Assembly: GCA_001584585.1 (NCBI GenBank) | Contig: LSYV01000024.1 | Coordinates: forward strand, 181,000 to 244,999 | Reading direction: 5' to 3' | Length of the DNA: 64,000 nucleotides | Source of the DNA: Gonium pectorale | Lineage: Eukaryota > Chlorophyta > Chlorophyceae > Chlamydomonadales > Volvocaceae | Program-made: the position numbers and the translations under genes | In this document: positions 1-11,283 of the stretch, piece after piece | Position numbering within the stretch: the first letter of the stretch is position 1 | Layout: the number at the start of each line of letters is the position of its first letter | The notes under the pieces: generated by a model | What the model saw: the letters and a program-made list of their open reading frames with translations, nothing else | Database searches by the model: none | What the model was told of the DNA's origin: nothing

Positions 1-2077
1 GCACCGGCGGCTGCCGCGCGCCGCGCACCAGGCAGGTGCGCGGCCCGGCCACCCAGGTTCCTGAAACGAAGCACGCGAGAGCTAGCGCGGGAGTAAAACT
101 GGACCCGGGGCCAAAACTCAAAAACCTCCCCGCAGCTCTCGCGCGCGCGCCCGCGACCGACCACCGCACACCCCCCCACCAGCCACGCTCCAACCGGGCG
201 GGGACCATACGGCCGTCCGCCCGGGCGCGCCGGAAACCCCGCGAACGCCCCCCCCCCGACCCAAAACCCGCGCCCGGTGTCCGGCAGGGGTCGCTCGCCG
301 TGCGGATGCGCCGCCGCTCCGAGGGCTGCGAACGGGTGGGACAGAGCCGGGAGGCTCGGCGACAAAAGGGAGGGAAGTGAGTCAGCTCGCAAGCGATGCA
401 AGCTCTCAACTGTGAAGGCAGAATGCCGAACAGGGAGAGCGAGCAGCGCTAAGCTCAGGACAGCTATACGACTTCCGTACAGAACTCTGCTTATAAGCCC
501 TTCCGGGGCTTCGCCCCTCCAGGCCTAAGCCTTAATTTATTAGATGGCGTATGCAAGATAGCAATGCTGGCGGTGACCCTCCTGTATGTCGGTGCAGCTT
601 TATAGCAATTGCTGCCCAGCCCCAGGAATGGACCTCTTCTCGTCCGAGTTAATCAAGTCCCCTCGCCGCCTTCGACGGCTCGTATTAATTGGTTTGAATG
701 GGTGTTATGATGATCGGCTAACGTATGGTTACGTTGCTGACACGCACACCACTGCGGCCGATGCTTGACTACTGCCAAGCTATCTCCCCGCCGTGCCCTT
801 CTTCAGGGGTGCGGCTCCGCCACCATGGTGAACATCACATTTCTGGTTACACCCTCCCTCTCACTGGAGAGCTTTCAGCAAGACCTGTACGGCGTAAGTC
901 ACCGGTGGCGGGAGAAGCAAGGCCGGGGATGTATGTATGGGCGTACGTACGTACCTTCGTTCTTCTGGCACCACCTACTGCCTTCCTTGTTTCCAAAGCA
1001 GGCAGGGGACCGTACATGACTTCGTCCGCGGAAGCACCAGCAGCAAGTTCCGTTCAAGCCCGGAATAATGGCGCCTGAGAATTGATATTGATTCTTGTAT
1101 GTCACAGCCCAGACACTGTGGCCAAGCTAACAGCAGCCATTTCTTCTACCGCCGCGCGCGTACACCCCTCTTCCCTCAGACCCTTGCACTTGACACGCAC
1201 CGACGTGTTACATATGCTTTGTTGGACCGAACAGCCTCCGACGCATTGTTGGTTGCTTGCACCTCTTGATTGATTGTGCGCATACCCGCTCCCCAAAAGT
1301 CCCGCCCCTACCTCGCTCTGCATACATACCGCCAAATTCGCCATTCGCTGCCCCCCTTCGTCCATTTGCCGCTCGTGCGCGCGCAGACCATGTTCGGTGG
1401 CGGGCTCTCAGGCGTCTGCCCGTTGGGGTCCGAGACCTGGGCATCCATTACTGGCGCTGTGGTGGGTGCTTGGGGGGTGGGTTGCCCTATCTACCTAGAG
1501 CAATAATGGCGCGCGATCGATTACATGTCAGGCTACAACCACAGCTACTGTAACAGCAGTCGCCCTGGTATAATGGAGGGACGAGACGTTGTCGCGAAAC
1601 GAGCCTCGGAGGCGCAGGGGCGGAATGGTCACGGCCCTATGCAATTCGCGGGGAAGTAAGGGGCTGGGTATGCATTGGGTGAATGGGCTTTTGGGCCACA
1701 AGAAAGCCCTGAAATGCTTAGGCTGCTGGCAGCCTCCGCCGCCGTCGCGCGCCCGACAGTGATGCAGCCGTATGTTCAGTTAGGATTCAAGGGAGCTAGA
1801 CAGGATTTGTATGGCCAGGTCAGCGGGCTGTCGTGGACCTAGCCTGCCTTGTGCGAGGACGGAGCCGGCGCACACAACTACATACTCCTTGTGCACCTCG
1901 AGCTACTTGAGCAAGTGCACGCTCGCTCGACAGAGGTAGGTGCAGGTCGCCCAGGCGTTCTAGGGGCTTGCTTACCTGCATGCGCCTATTGATGCGCGGT
2001 AGGCCTTCTCGTGCGTATGTAGAGGCTGAATAGATAAAGCTGCGTTCGTTGCCATCCCCTGGTTTTCGCCTTCGCAG
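1..2077. other. Left-edge intergenic region, no gene recognised
   Basis: Several short overlapping open frames occur here, but none has a recognisable motif or a convincing exon structure. The first 350 bases are very GC-rich and could be the tail of a gene lying outside the window. From about 380 to 800 the base composition is more even. A small perfect hairpin sits at 505-517 (stem ggggc/gcccc, loop ttc). A run of alternating tacgtacgta-type sequence occurs near 930-955. Confidence 0.5.
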
Positions 2078-4673
2078 CTTCGGGCCCAAGCGGCCGCCAG
2101 CACGGTCGTGCCCAGCTGCCAGGCCCTGAGCGCCGTAATGTTAGCGGCTATTGAGGCTTCCGGCCTGGGCAAACGGTCGACTGCCTCCACAAACCAGTGC
2201 CAGACCGTCCAGGTAGTCCAGGACATCCAAACCCAGCAGCTGCCGCCGCCGGGCCCGCCGCCATCGGCGCCCAGCGGCACAAACGGCGGCGGCGCCAGCA
2301 GGGCAGACAATGGCACCAAGTACATCGCTTCAGTTGTGGCTTCAGTTACAGCTTCAGTCGGCACTATTGTGTCCCTGCTGTATATCATGTACCGTATACA
2401 CCGCAGCCGACGGGTGAGGCCGTACGTCCTTCTAGGTCAGGGCAGGGCGGCATGCCCGCCCGGCCTTCTGGCCGCACCTCGCGAGCCTCAGCGTGTTGTT
2501 GCTTAAGTAAATGGGGACTTCCACACCAGCGTCCACGGCCATGCGTTCTGCACAGCTGAGTCCTTTTGGCCTGTCATGCACCTGGTGTATTGATTGCATG
2601 ATCGATTGCGCGAGTTCACAACTCCCACGGCCCCCTTACTTGCCTCTTCCTTTCCACCCACCCGCCCAAACGACGTATCAGCGCGAGAGGGTCTCCCCAG
2701 CAGGCACACAGGAGGCGCAGGCAGCAGAGATCTCTGGTGTAGGCCGCCTGCACACCTTCACTTCCTTGTTACTTGGTATCTCACGCGACCAGCACATGGG
2801 TGCCAACGGCGCCGACGGCTCTGGCTCCCGGACCGATAACTCTGCAACAGAAACCCCCAACATCGATGTCGCCACCAATGATGAATCTGCCGACGGCGCC
2901 GCCGCCGACGCTGCTGCTGATGAGTCCAGCGCTGCCGGTGCTCATGCCAACGCCGTCAATGCCTCTGTCGGTGCCTCGGTCACTACCTCCACCGGCGAAG
3001 GCGGTGGCGGCTTGAGTTATGTGGCCGAGGCCGCGGGGCCAGCCCCTCCACGCATTATTACGCCAGCTGCAGCGAGGCCTATGGGGAGCAGGACGGAGCC
3101 TGGAGGCATCGGTCCCGGGCGTGCTTCTGCAGCCGCCCATGGTAGGGCTGGGCGTGCCGCCATCGGGCGTGGCAAGCCGCAATTAAACCGGCATACGCAG
3201 GCGAGCCTGGGTCGACACGGGGCGGCGCTCCCCGCTGGCGGCCCCACCTCAGGTCAGGCAGGAGCAGCTGCCGCTACGACTGTTACGGCCGCTGCCGCAT
3301 CGCGGTTTGAACATGACGGTGGCGACCCTGTCGCCTTCGGCAACAACACCGACAACTCTTTACCAGATACCAACGATATCGATGTCGACACCAATGACTC
3401 TGCCGCCGGCGCTACCGACGCTGCTGCTCAGTTCAGTGCCGCCGGTGACTCTGAATCCGGCGCCGCCGGTGACTCTGCCACCGACGCCGCTGACATCCCT
3501 GAATCTGGCGCCGCCGACGCCTTTGACAGCACCGCCGACGCCGCTGAATACGGCGCTGTAGGCGCCTCTGAATACGACACCGGTGACTACCCTGAATCCG
3601 GCCCAGCTGACACTCCTGGATCTGGTGCCGCCGACGCCCCTGAAAGCACCACCGACGCCGCTGCATCCGGCGCTGTGGACACCTCTGAACCCGGCGCCGC
3701 TGACATCCCTGAATCTTGCGCCGCCAATGCCTTTGACGGCACCGCCGACGCCGCTGAATACGGCGCTGTGGGCGCCTCTGAATCCGGCCCAGCCGACATC
3801 ATGGAATCCGGCGCCGCCGACGCCCCTGAAAGCGCCACCGACGCCGCTGAATTGGGCGCTGTAGACGCCTCTGAACCCGGCGCCGCGGACACCCCTGAAT
3901 CCGGCACCGCCGATGCCTTTGTATCCGGCTCCGTTGACGTCCCTGACACCACTGATGCCGCTAACGCGGGCAATGCCTCTATCGGTGCCTCTGTCACCAC
4001 CTCCACCGGTGAAGGCGTTGGCGGCTTCGGCTTGAGTCATGCGGCCAAGGCGGCGGGGTCAGCCCTTCTAGGCATGATTACCCCGCGAGCTGCAGCGCGG
4101 CCTATGGGGTCGAGGACGGCGCCTGGAGGCATGGGGCCTGGGCGTGCTCCTGAAGCGGCCCATCTTAGGGCTGGGCGTGGCGCCACCCATGGCAAGCCGC
4201 CGTCAAAGCTGCGCACGCATGCGAGCCTGGACGCAGACGAGGCGCTCCCCGCTGGCGGCCCCACCTCAGGTCAGGCAGCAGCAGCTGCCGTTGCGGCTGT
4301 CATTACTGCCGCTGCCGCATCCCGGTTCGGACATCATGGTGGCGGCGGCAGTGACGGCCATGTAGCCCGCCGGCCACCACTACGGCATCACGACGGCAGT
4401 GTACAGGCAGGGGATGTAGGGGCACCGGCAGCCAAGGCAGCCTCCTCCAAGCTGCTGCGAGGTGCTTATTGTCCGAGTGATAGTGCTGGCGATAGTGAAA
4501 GAGAATACAATCCGGAAGTGGCGGAGGTGGGGCAGCCAAGAGGTGCTGACCACGATGGGCTACCATCCCGCGCAACGGAAGAGGTGAGCGAGGGCCGGTT
4601 CGGGGCACAGCGTGTACGTGGTATACGTGGTGATGCCCAATACGACGCCTGTACTTTATTTTTTTGCGGCTAG
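2078..4673 (+). CDS. Probable membrane-anchored repeat-rich protein (partial, 5' end not found)
   Basis: I do not recognise this protein. Two phase-consistent exons are proposed: 2078-2413 (after a ttcgcag acceptor, ending at a CGG|GTGAGG donor) and 2793-4673. Exon 1 ends in a Pro/Gly linker, then one clear hydrophobic segment (about IASVVASVTASVGTIVSLLY) followed by a basic stop-transfer stretch ending HRSRR, as expected for a single-pass membrane protein. Exon 2 is an Ala/Asp/Glu/Ser/Gly-rich tail, open without a stop for more than 1.8 kb. It has two diverged copies of a unit of about 125 aa flanking a block of short imperfect repeats (GAAD-PES-like). No catalytic motif is visible. The start codon must lie upstream of 2078 and was not identified. 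The opposite strand also has a long repetitive frame (3360-4040), but it lacks the splice logic. Low-complexity sequence makes any long frame less informative, so the call is tentative. Confidence 0.45.
2957..3324 (+). repeat. Internal duplication, copy 1 (about 370 bp)
   Basis: First copy of a long direct repeat inside the repeat-rich protein gene. It encodes the series ASVTTSTGEG ... RPMGSRT-PGG-GPGRA ... ALPAGGPTSGQA ... AAAASRF. Reading frame is conserved with copy 2, and the differences are mostly substitutions and small in-frame indels. Confidence 0.8.
3430..3955 (+). repeat. Short imperfect tandem repeats (Ala-Asp-Pro-Glu-Ser-rich)
   Basis: Array of short, in-frame, degenerate units built around GAAD-PES, DAAEYGAVGAS and similar phrases. 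A higher-order period is visible: a block starting GAADIPES recurs after roughly 70 and then 62 codons. Because all unit lengths are multiples of three, both strands stay open here, which produces a large antisense frame that is probably spurious. Confidence 0.75.
3969..4348 (+). repeat. Internal duplication, copy 2 (about 380 bp)
   Basis: Second copy of the repeat at 2957-3324, same orientation and frame. The shared landmarks, in order, are ASVTTSTGEG, RPMGSRT, PGRA, ALPAGGPTSGQA and AAAASRF. Confidence 0.8.
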
Positions 4674-5480
4674 CTGCTGCTGCTTGCTAGTTCTTTTCGT
4701 GGCTTTAGCTGTGTCGCTCCATCTCCACCATATGCACCTATCGTGATAGCCATCAACTTGTGCAGCAGCCTCACGCCGTCAGCTTGTATATGCAGCAGGT
4801 TGATTGCCGTCACACTGTGAATTGTGTCGGCCGATACGTCTTATTACTCGTTTCTCATTTGCACCCACCGTAGTGGATGGTCGATCGGTGGTGGCTGTGC
4901 CAGACGCTGTCCTCTCCTCGAACGGCACTGCCTCGACTGCAGTCTTGGCAGCCAGCGGCCGCCTGTGATGATGCTGCCCCTAACGCCACGTGCCGTTCAT
5001 CGCACGCGTGCCAGCGCCGTCCCTGCATCGCCGGATCCTCCGTCCGCTTGGAACCCACCCGCCCGAATGCATGCATGCCTGCCCGATTTCGCACGCTCGC
5101 AGGAGAAAAAACCGCGAGACATGTTGCACGCCTCTCATCACGGCAGGCCCATGTACGACAGTACGAGCGGTGTGGCCTTGATTCAACTGGCGCAGGAGCG
5201 GCTCCGGACGGCGCAGCCAGAGCAGATGGTGGCTTATGCATGGACCTCATTTGATAATGGGGAACACAACTGATACTCACCGCGCATCCGTTCGAGAATG
5301 CATTGGGGCAGGCGCCTGGCGTGAGGGGCCTCAGGCGCCTGCAAGTGAGCGTGGGGCACTGCTGGGCGTGCATCAGCAGTGGACTGACCGCAACTGAGAC
5401 TCGACTCTTGCGAGGCGATTGATTATTGTTGGCGTGGCGTAGCTGGCAAGTAAACGTGGCAGCCGGCAGCGACGCCGAAG
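4674..5480. other. Intergenic, nothing recognised
   Basis: About 0.8 kb with only short overlapping frames on both strands. The upstream protein's stop at 4673 is followed by a T-rich tract (ttattttttt near 4656-4666 overlaps its end). I see no RNA gene, repeat or conserved motif here. Confidence 0.5.
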
Positions 5481-6051
5481 GCTGCCGCCACCGCCGCCCC
5501 GGCGGCGGTGCCGCCGCCTCCAGCTCTGGCGGCGCTGCAGGCGGCGGTGGCCGAGCTGTCCCCGGAGGACGCAGCCCTGCTGACGGGGGTCGACTCTGAC
5601 AGCTACTGCCAGGCCTTCAGCTGGCCGTTGGTGGTGCCGCGGGAGACGGCCTCGGCGGCGGGGCTGGCTGGCGTACGTGGGGAGCAGCATAACGGGCGCC
5701 GGAGGCAGTAGTGGGCCGGGCGAACAGGAGGACGACGCGGAGGAGGAGGAGGAGGAGGAGGAGGAGGAGGAGGAGGAGGCCCGGCTGCTGGCGGCGGGCT
5801 GCGTGGACGGGGCGTTGTTGCTTTGCGGTTTGCGCGCGGATCAGGAGGACGGGGAGGACGACGCCGCAGCGGTTGCGGGTGGGGCGGGTGGCGGGGCCGG
5901 CGGCGGAGGTGGCGCGGGGTGGGAGCTGCGGTCGCTGGCGGAGGCGGCGGCGGGGGCGGCGGCGGAGGCGGCAGCGGAGGCGGCGCTGGCGTGTCCGGAC
6001 GTGGGGGCGCTGGGGGCGCTGCTGCAGCGGGCCTTGAACGTCAGCGACTGA
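5481..6051 (+). pseudogene. Possible frame-broken coding remnant, Ala/Glu-rich
   Basis: Two adjacent plus-strand frames look coding but are out of register. The first (about 5481-5690) reads a Pro/Ala linker then ELSPEDAALLTGVDSDSYCQ and FSWPLVVPRETASAAG. The second (5677-6051) reads a poly-Glu run from a GAG microsatellite, then ARLLAAGCVDGALLLCGLR and an Ala-rich end. A GT donor and AG acceptor could bound the junction, but that intron would be only about 36 bp and would bring in a stop, so an indel is the simpler reading. The family is not recognised. It could also be chance open frame in GC-rich DNA. Confidence 0.25.
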
Positions 6052-7420
6052 CGCAGGGGCGGGCCGCCATCCGCCCCTCCAGCCTGAAGGTTAGGGGCCA
6101 CGATTTCACGTGGTTAGGAAGCACTGGCTGGGGCTTTAACGTTGAATGGGTAGGTATCCTGCGCTTGTTGACGCGATGCTTTTGTTACGAGGATCATTGC
6201 TGCCATTGCTGCTGCAACGCTACCTGCCTCACTGCCCACCGCAACATCCGGATCACTCGGCACTGTTGTAGCGGATGCGCATATCAGTGAACGAGAGTGA
6301 GTGTATGTGCATCCCTGCTTAGTGCATGCTGGTTTCGATCCACAGCCGCTTGATGTGCAGTGACGCTATGCCCTCTGTCACTCGCCATGCCTTGGTTGGA
6401 CGATATGGTCCCGCCTCTAGGGAGCGTTGCCCGGGATTGCTTGATTGCAACGGATCATCAGGATTAGGCGTCAAACCGCGTCGCCCCTGCAGACGCGGTA
6501 ACTAGGTGGACCCGGTGGTTTTTGGTTGGCTTGGGTTATCAGCGCACTGGCCAATAAAATGCCAACGCCCGTAACTCCCAAGCCCAGGGAATTTGGGCTG
6601 CACGCTTGCAATCAACCCGCCCCGCCCGCTTCTGATCGTGAGTGCCTGAGCTAGTATACGTACGGCGGATCGATGATACATACGGCGGATCGGTGAGATA
6701 CCGCGGCGCGGATTGGCATCAAGCCCTGAGCACGGCCGGGCAATCGATGCCGTATGGCTCTCATACCCGCCGGTACGAAATTTGCCGCACCGGAGCGGAG
6801 ATAGGTTTCCAGTTATTCTCGATAACTGTATTCATTGCGAAGGAGTAGAGTGGTGCGAACTTTCTGGTAGTTGGTAGTCTGCCGTGCAATTGCGGCTATT
6901 TGGGAGCGTGAGGGGATCGTTCCCCTTTAACTGCCAGCACGCTCTCTTTGTGAGTGGGCTTGTCCCTCTGCCGGGACGGTGGCCCATCCCGGATTCTTGG
7001 GTGGGTCGCGCCTTTTTCGCAGCGGGGGTAGGTAGTCCCCTTGTGGGTTGTGGCCCCGTTGCTTTGTCTTGGTGTTACTCTAGGTGGAGTGTGTCTGGCG
7101 ACTAGTGCAATGCAAATAACGGGGTTTTTCTGGGGGGGGGGGGAGCAACCATGCGTCGGGGTGGTGAATGGCTGCCAGTACCGTTGAGCGACACTATGTG
7201 GGGCTCGAGGCAGCCATCTTCCGGGAGGTTGGGTGTGGGGGGAAGTTGGTCTGCGAGACGGTGAGGTGGACGGTGGAAGAGGAATGGCAGCTCAGGCGGC
7301 TGGGATCTGAGTGCTGGTCATAGGGGCCCGAGACTGCCGCTGGACCGGGTTCTTGTAACACGCCCGGAACTTGTGAGCATCACGATACGACTGAGCAATA
7401 ACATGCCACGGCCGTGCCGC

Positions 7421-7451
7421 CGACGGCCCGACGGCCCGACGGCCCGACGGC
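7421..7451. repeat. Octamer tandem repeat
   Basis: Just under four copies of the 8-bp unit cgacggcc in tandem. Confidence 0.85.
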
Positions 7452-8680
7452 GATGGGATGCCTTGGAGCCCAGACGGCGGCGCTGCTACCGCATACTGAG
7501 GCGGCATGCAGTGGCGTGCCTCTTCCGGAGAGCAACCATTAGGGTTGGCGCATAGGCTTAAATTAGAAAAATAATGTAGAATTTTATAATGTAGATTCTA
7601 ACGTATATAACGTAGACGAAAGTTTCAGGGCGTATACCGTACGGCAGTGTGCTGGAACGTGTATTTACGCCCTTACGAGCCCGCAACGGCGTCATGTTGC
7701 CAGCCAATGCTCGTAGGAGTTGAATAACCCGGGAAACATGGTCAATGGAAGGGTCATTCGGTCAAACACGTGTCAAGTCGGCTCATGCCCGTGCGTGCTG
7801 AGTGCTCCCACCCCGTCACATGGTGCCAAAACTCAAACTTCGGAAAGGTGCAAGATATGGCACGGGCACACCGTATGTAAAAGTTTCAGGTTCATCTGAC
7901 CCCTGGTGGCGAAGATCTGAAAACTCGTATACGTTCTGGTATAGCTAGAAAGCGTAGAAAACATACAATTCTACGTATATGTATACTATACGAATTCCCG
8001 TTACAAGTTTTGGGCCAACCCTAGCAACCATACATTGCAGCCTCAACGGTGTTGGCGACCCGTGGGTCACCTGCTGCGCCGCCCACGCAGGTGCAGCAGA
8101 GGAGGCGGACCACATCCTTGCGTAGTACGGTATGTACGGCAAATAGATAGTATACCCCGTCCTACGTGCCCTGCCAGCCAACCCGTTCACTGCACTGACT
8201 CACAAAAGCGGGGGGAGCGGCGCTTGGGCGGGAAAGAGGGCGGTGCCCACTGTGGCACTGGGTCAATGTGCTGACTCGCGAGTCGCTTGATGCTTGGGGG
8301 GCATATGCCAGCCCGCATGTTGACAGTTGAGGGGAGTTGGGTTAAGGGCCTGTGGACGCACGGACAGCTCGGCGGCTGCAGCACACGCTAGACCACAGAC
8401 GAGCTCCTGTGCTCGCTGACGTGCCCAATCGCGGCACCCATATCCAGAAGACCACACTCCCCTGCCAACCTAACAGTACACGTGACCCACCCGGTTGGGC
8501 CCACCGGCACAGCAGGTGGTGCACCCCTACCTCCCAAGCCTGCCTTCAGACGCTGATACATACGCGAGGCGAGATGACCAGTGAACAATTAGGGTTGCGC
8601 AGAGCATTAGGATTAGAATTCTCATGTAGAATAATTCTAATTGATTCCACCGCCACGGCTACGACACCCTGTGGCTCCCG

Positions 8681-8842
8681 TTCATTGCATGCCTCTGTAT
8701 TTGCAATAGCTTGTCGGCGGGATAGTTGCCTGGGGCCCTTTCCTCTTGCGGCCGCGGGCGTCACGCTGTCTGCGCGTTTGGGCTAAACGCGCGGAAGGAT
8801 TGTTTCATTGCATGCCTCTGCCTAAGCTTGTTGGCGGGATAG
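8681..8842 (+). repeat. Direct repeat pair, about 40-45 bp each
   Basis: Copies at 8681-8725 and 8804-8842 share ttcattgcatgcctctg at the left and gcttg-cggcgggatag-like sequence at the right, in the same orientation, separated by about 80 bp. Function unknown. Confidence 0.75.
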
Positions 8843-9094
8843 GGTAGGATTGGCTGGACACACGGGCCTTAGCGTTGGGCCCTTGAGAAAGCACTATTAT
8901 GAGTAGCAGTTCGTATGAGTAGTAGTAGGTAGCAACAGCAGGTCACATGGGCCTGCAGGCCACTCTCTTGCTTGGTAAGCGCAGATATCAAGTTATACCA
9001 TAGAAGATAAAGGAAAAGTTTGGAATACCATGAGCCGTTATATACCCAAAGCTTCAGCCCCAAAAACCGCCTGGGTGTGAAGATAGCCACGAAA

Positions 9095-9149
9095 TTCTAA
9101 TGCTCATCCTCATATTCTCGAGGAGAATCAATTAGATATGAGATTAGAA
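9095..9149. repeat. Inverted repeat with nested palindrome
   Basis: Left arm ttctaatgctcat (9095-9107) is matched by right arm atgagattagaa (9138-9149), with one unpaired base. The loop contains a second perfect palindrome, attctcgaggagaat (9114-9128). It sits in an AT-richer patch. It could be the end of a small non-autonomous mobile element or an extruding hairpin, but no coding capacity is visible. Confidence 0.7.
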
Positions 9150-9743
9150 GTTCTTGGGTCTCATCCATCTAATGAACGTTACAACGGAACCGACAGCGGA
9201 CCAGACCCACCGTCCACCAAACCGACAGCGGAGACCCGCCGTCCACCAAACCTGGCAAAGCAGCGCCGAAACGACTGAAACCCCTGCACAGCAGCAACTG
9301 GAAGCTTTTTTTAAAATTGAACAAGTGGTCACCAATTAGCAGATCCATGAGCAAAGTCGCGAAGTCACAACGCCGCAGCAAGCCGCAAAACGGGTGAAGG
9401 CAGGAAACGCCGCACCCGGCCTAAACGGATAAACGCCGACATGGCCCGTAAGGGCGGCGCGGCACCCAGGCGTGACAGGCAGAAGCGGCGCCGCGGAGCC
9501 CCGGCGCCGCGCCGGGCGGCCGAGGCGCCGCCAACCCAGTGGGAGCGTTGGGATGGCGGGGACCCGACACAACGGGCGAAGGGGAGGTGGGTGGGAACTA
9601 ACCAAACCGCCCTGGCAGAAGGGCGAAAGCACTCAATGGATACAACTACGAAGTAGCAGATAAGATGCGGAGCCCTTCGGGACCCAAGATAGGCAGCGAG
9701 GCTGCCGTACAACTGTCTAGACTCCTTCGACCCAAGAACCTGT

Positions 9744-9780
9744 CTTCTCCGACGCGACGCTTCGCTCGGCTCCGGAGAAG
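9744..9780. repeat. Short hairpin
   Basis: Stem cttctccg (9744-9751) and cggagaag (9773-9780) with a GC-rich loop of about 21 bases. No T-tract follows and no gene ends here, so a terminator role is not supported. Confidence 0.6.
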
Positions 9781-11283
9781 TCAACATGAATCCCATTCTA
9801 ATGTTTGGCACAACCCTATGAACAATGCTAGCAACTGCCAACTTCCAACGGGTAACAACCTGGACGGAGGGAAGCACCAAAAATCTGGACCCACACCTTG
9901 TCCAACAGACACGGGATACAGTAAAAAAAGAGAAATCTGCAGAGAAAGAGGGAGTAAGAGCTGCGGGCATGTGCTCAACTGCTGCGCAGGGGTCTGCACT
10001 GCGACATCCTCTGCCCCACGCGCTGCCCACGACCGTCCCTTCCGTCCCGCCACAAGTCAGGCTCGCGACCTGTGCCCCAGACCATCGGCCTGGACTTGTC
10101 GCCCCGGCACTGCCACGCAACTCCTTAAAATGCCGAACTTTCCCGCCCGCCAAACCCTAAACAACCTCATCAGGCCTAACGCAGAGGCCCAGCCTCCGTC
10201 GTGCAGATGGCTCCCCAACTTCACTGATACCGGCGAGACAGAGCTGATACCCTTTGAGTGAATGCAAGCAAGCGGGCCACTGAGGCCGCGCCCCCAGCCC
10301 CTAGCTGCCGGCCGCAGCCGCTGCTCCAACACACCGTCCGGCCTTGATACCCACGCTGTCCGCCCTCACCGCCCCATCCAGCGCCGCCCCATTGCTCCGC
10401 ACCTTGGCGACCCCGCCACCCACGCATGCGTATTACCCCATCCACTGCACCGTCGAATGCTTGGCACCACCTCCAGCTACCGCACCATTCCTCAGCCCTT
10501 AATCTTGGCTCTCGCCTCAGTGAAGAGGGCCCGCGCGTCACAATGAAGGCTCATCCTGACTCAGCTGTATCCCACTCCGCTTCAGCCATCAGTGGAAAAG
10601 GGCAGGGCAGCCACATGCCCACTGCAACATGGACGAGGCCCGACTGCGCCGAGCCATGGGCGCTGGAAGAGAGAGGAGGGCAAAGACTAAAAACAACACC
10701 TAAAACATCGGTAAGCAAACACACGGTGACTGAGTAAGCCTGCCAGACTTTTCATCGCGACTTCATCGGTCCTACCACGCACTGAACCCTAATATCTCTC
10801 CTGAGACTGGCGCCTGCGTCATGTGGACGCCTCACCCCTTCAGTGCTGGTCAGTGCTTGCAAAGTAAGCAAGTCACGGGGGCCTGTCAACCCCGTCCCCC
10901 AGCCGCTGGCCCGAGCGGCTGCCCCACTGGCTCCACCCAACTCCACCTGCCCTCCCAGCGTGCCACAACCATCTTTGCCCCTCAGCCTCCCGCCCTTCCT
11001 TGTGTACGTAGTAAACAGTGCTGTTCCCTGCCAGCCCGCAAAGCGCATAGCCCCATGCCCGGCCACTAAGGTCCGTGAAGGATTACGCATATTCGGGTCA
11101 TTGCCCTGCCAAAAGTCAACCGCCTGTTCTGCAGGCACGCAAATGCAGACATACATGAAGATAACGAAACATCTCGCCTGCGGAGCCGTCCCCAAAACCG
11201 CAATGGAAATCCAATGGCCTTGCACACTGCCGCTTAGGCAACATGCCTGGCTGAGCCCCGATACCATGTTGCTGCTAGCCGTG

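Larger units (their letters stand above)
6052..11283. other. Gene-poor region with scattered repeats
   Basis: Over 5 kb without a gene I can support. The composition is mixed: 7545-8000 and 8580-8650 are distinctly AT-richer than the surroundings, while 9420-9560 is GC-rich. A G-homopolymer occurs near 7131-7143. A minus-strand frame of 262 codons (9365-10153) and a plus-strand frame of 198 codons (9665-10261) overlap each other and show no motif. The region holds the direct repeats, palindrome and inverted repeat listed separately. Sequence at about 10840-11040 resembles sequence at about 15110-15270 and belongs to the ankyrin duplication unit. Confidence 0.5.

Noticed and set aside
505..517. 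ggggcttcgcccc hairpin as a sign of an organellar insertion
   Set aside because: Such TTC-looped GC hairpins are common in volvocine organelle genomes, but one short hairpin without organellar genes nearby is too little evidence.
3360..4040. Minus-strand Gly/Val/Phe repeat frame of 226 codons
   Set aside because: It arises because the plus-strand repeats have lengths divisible by three. The plus strand has the membrane exon and the longer frame.
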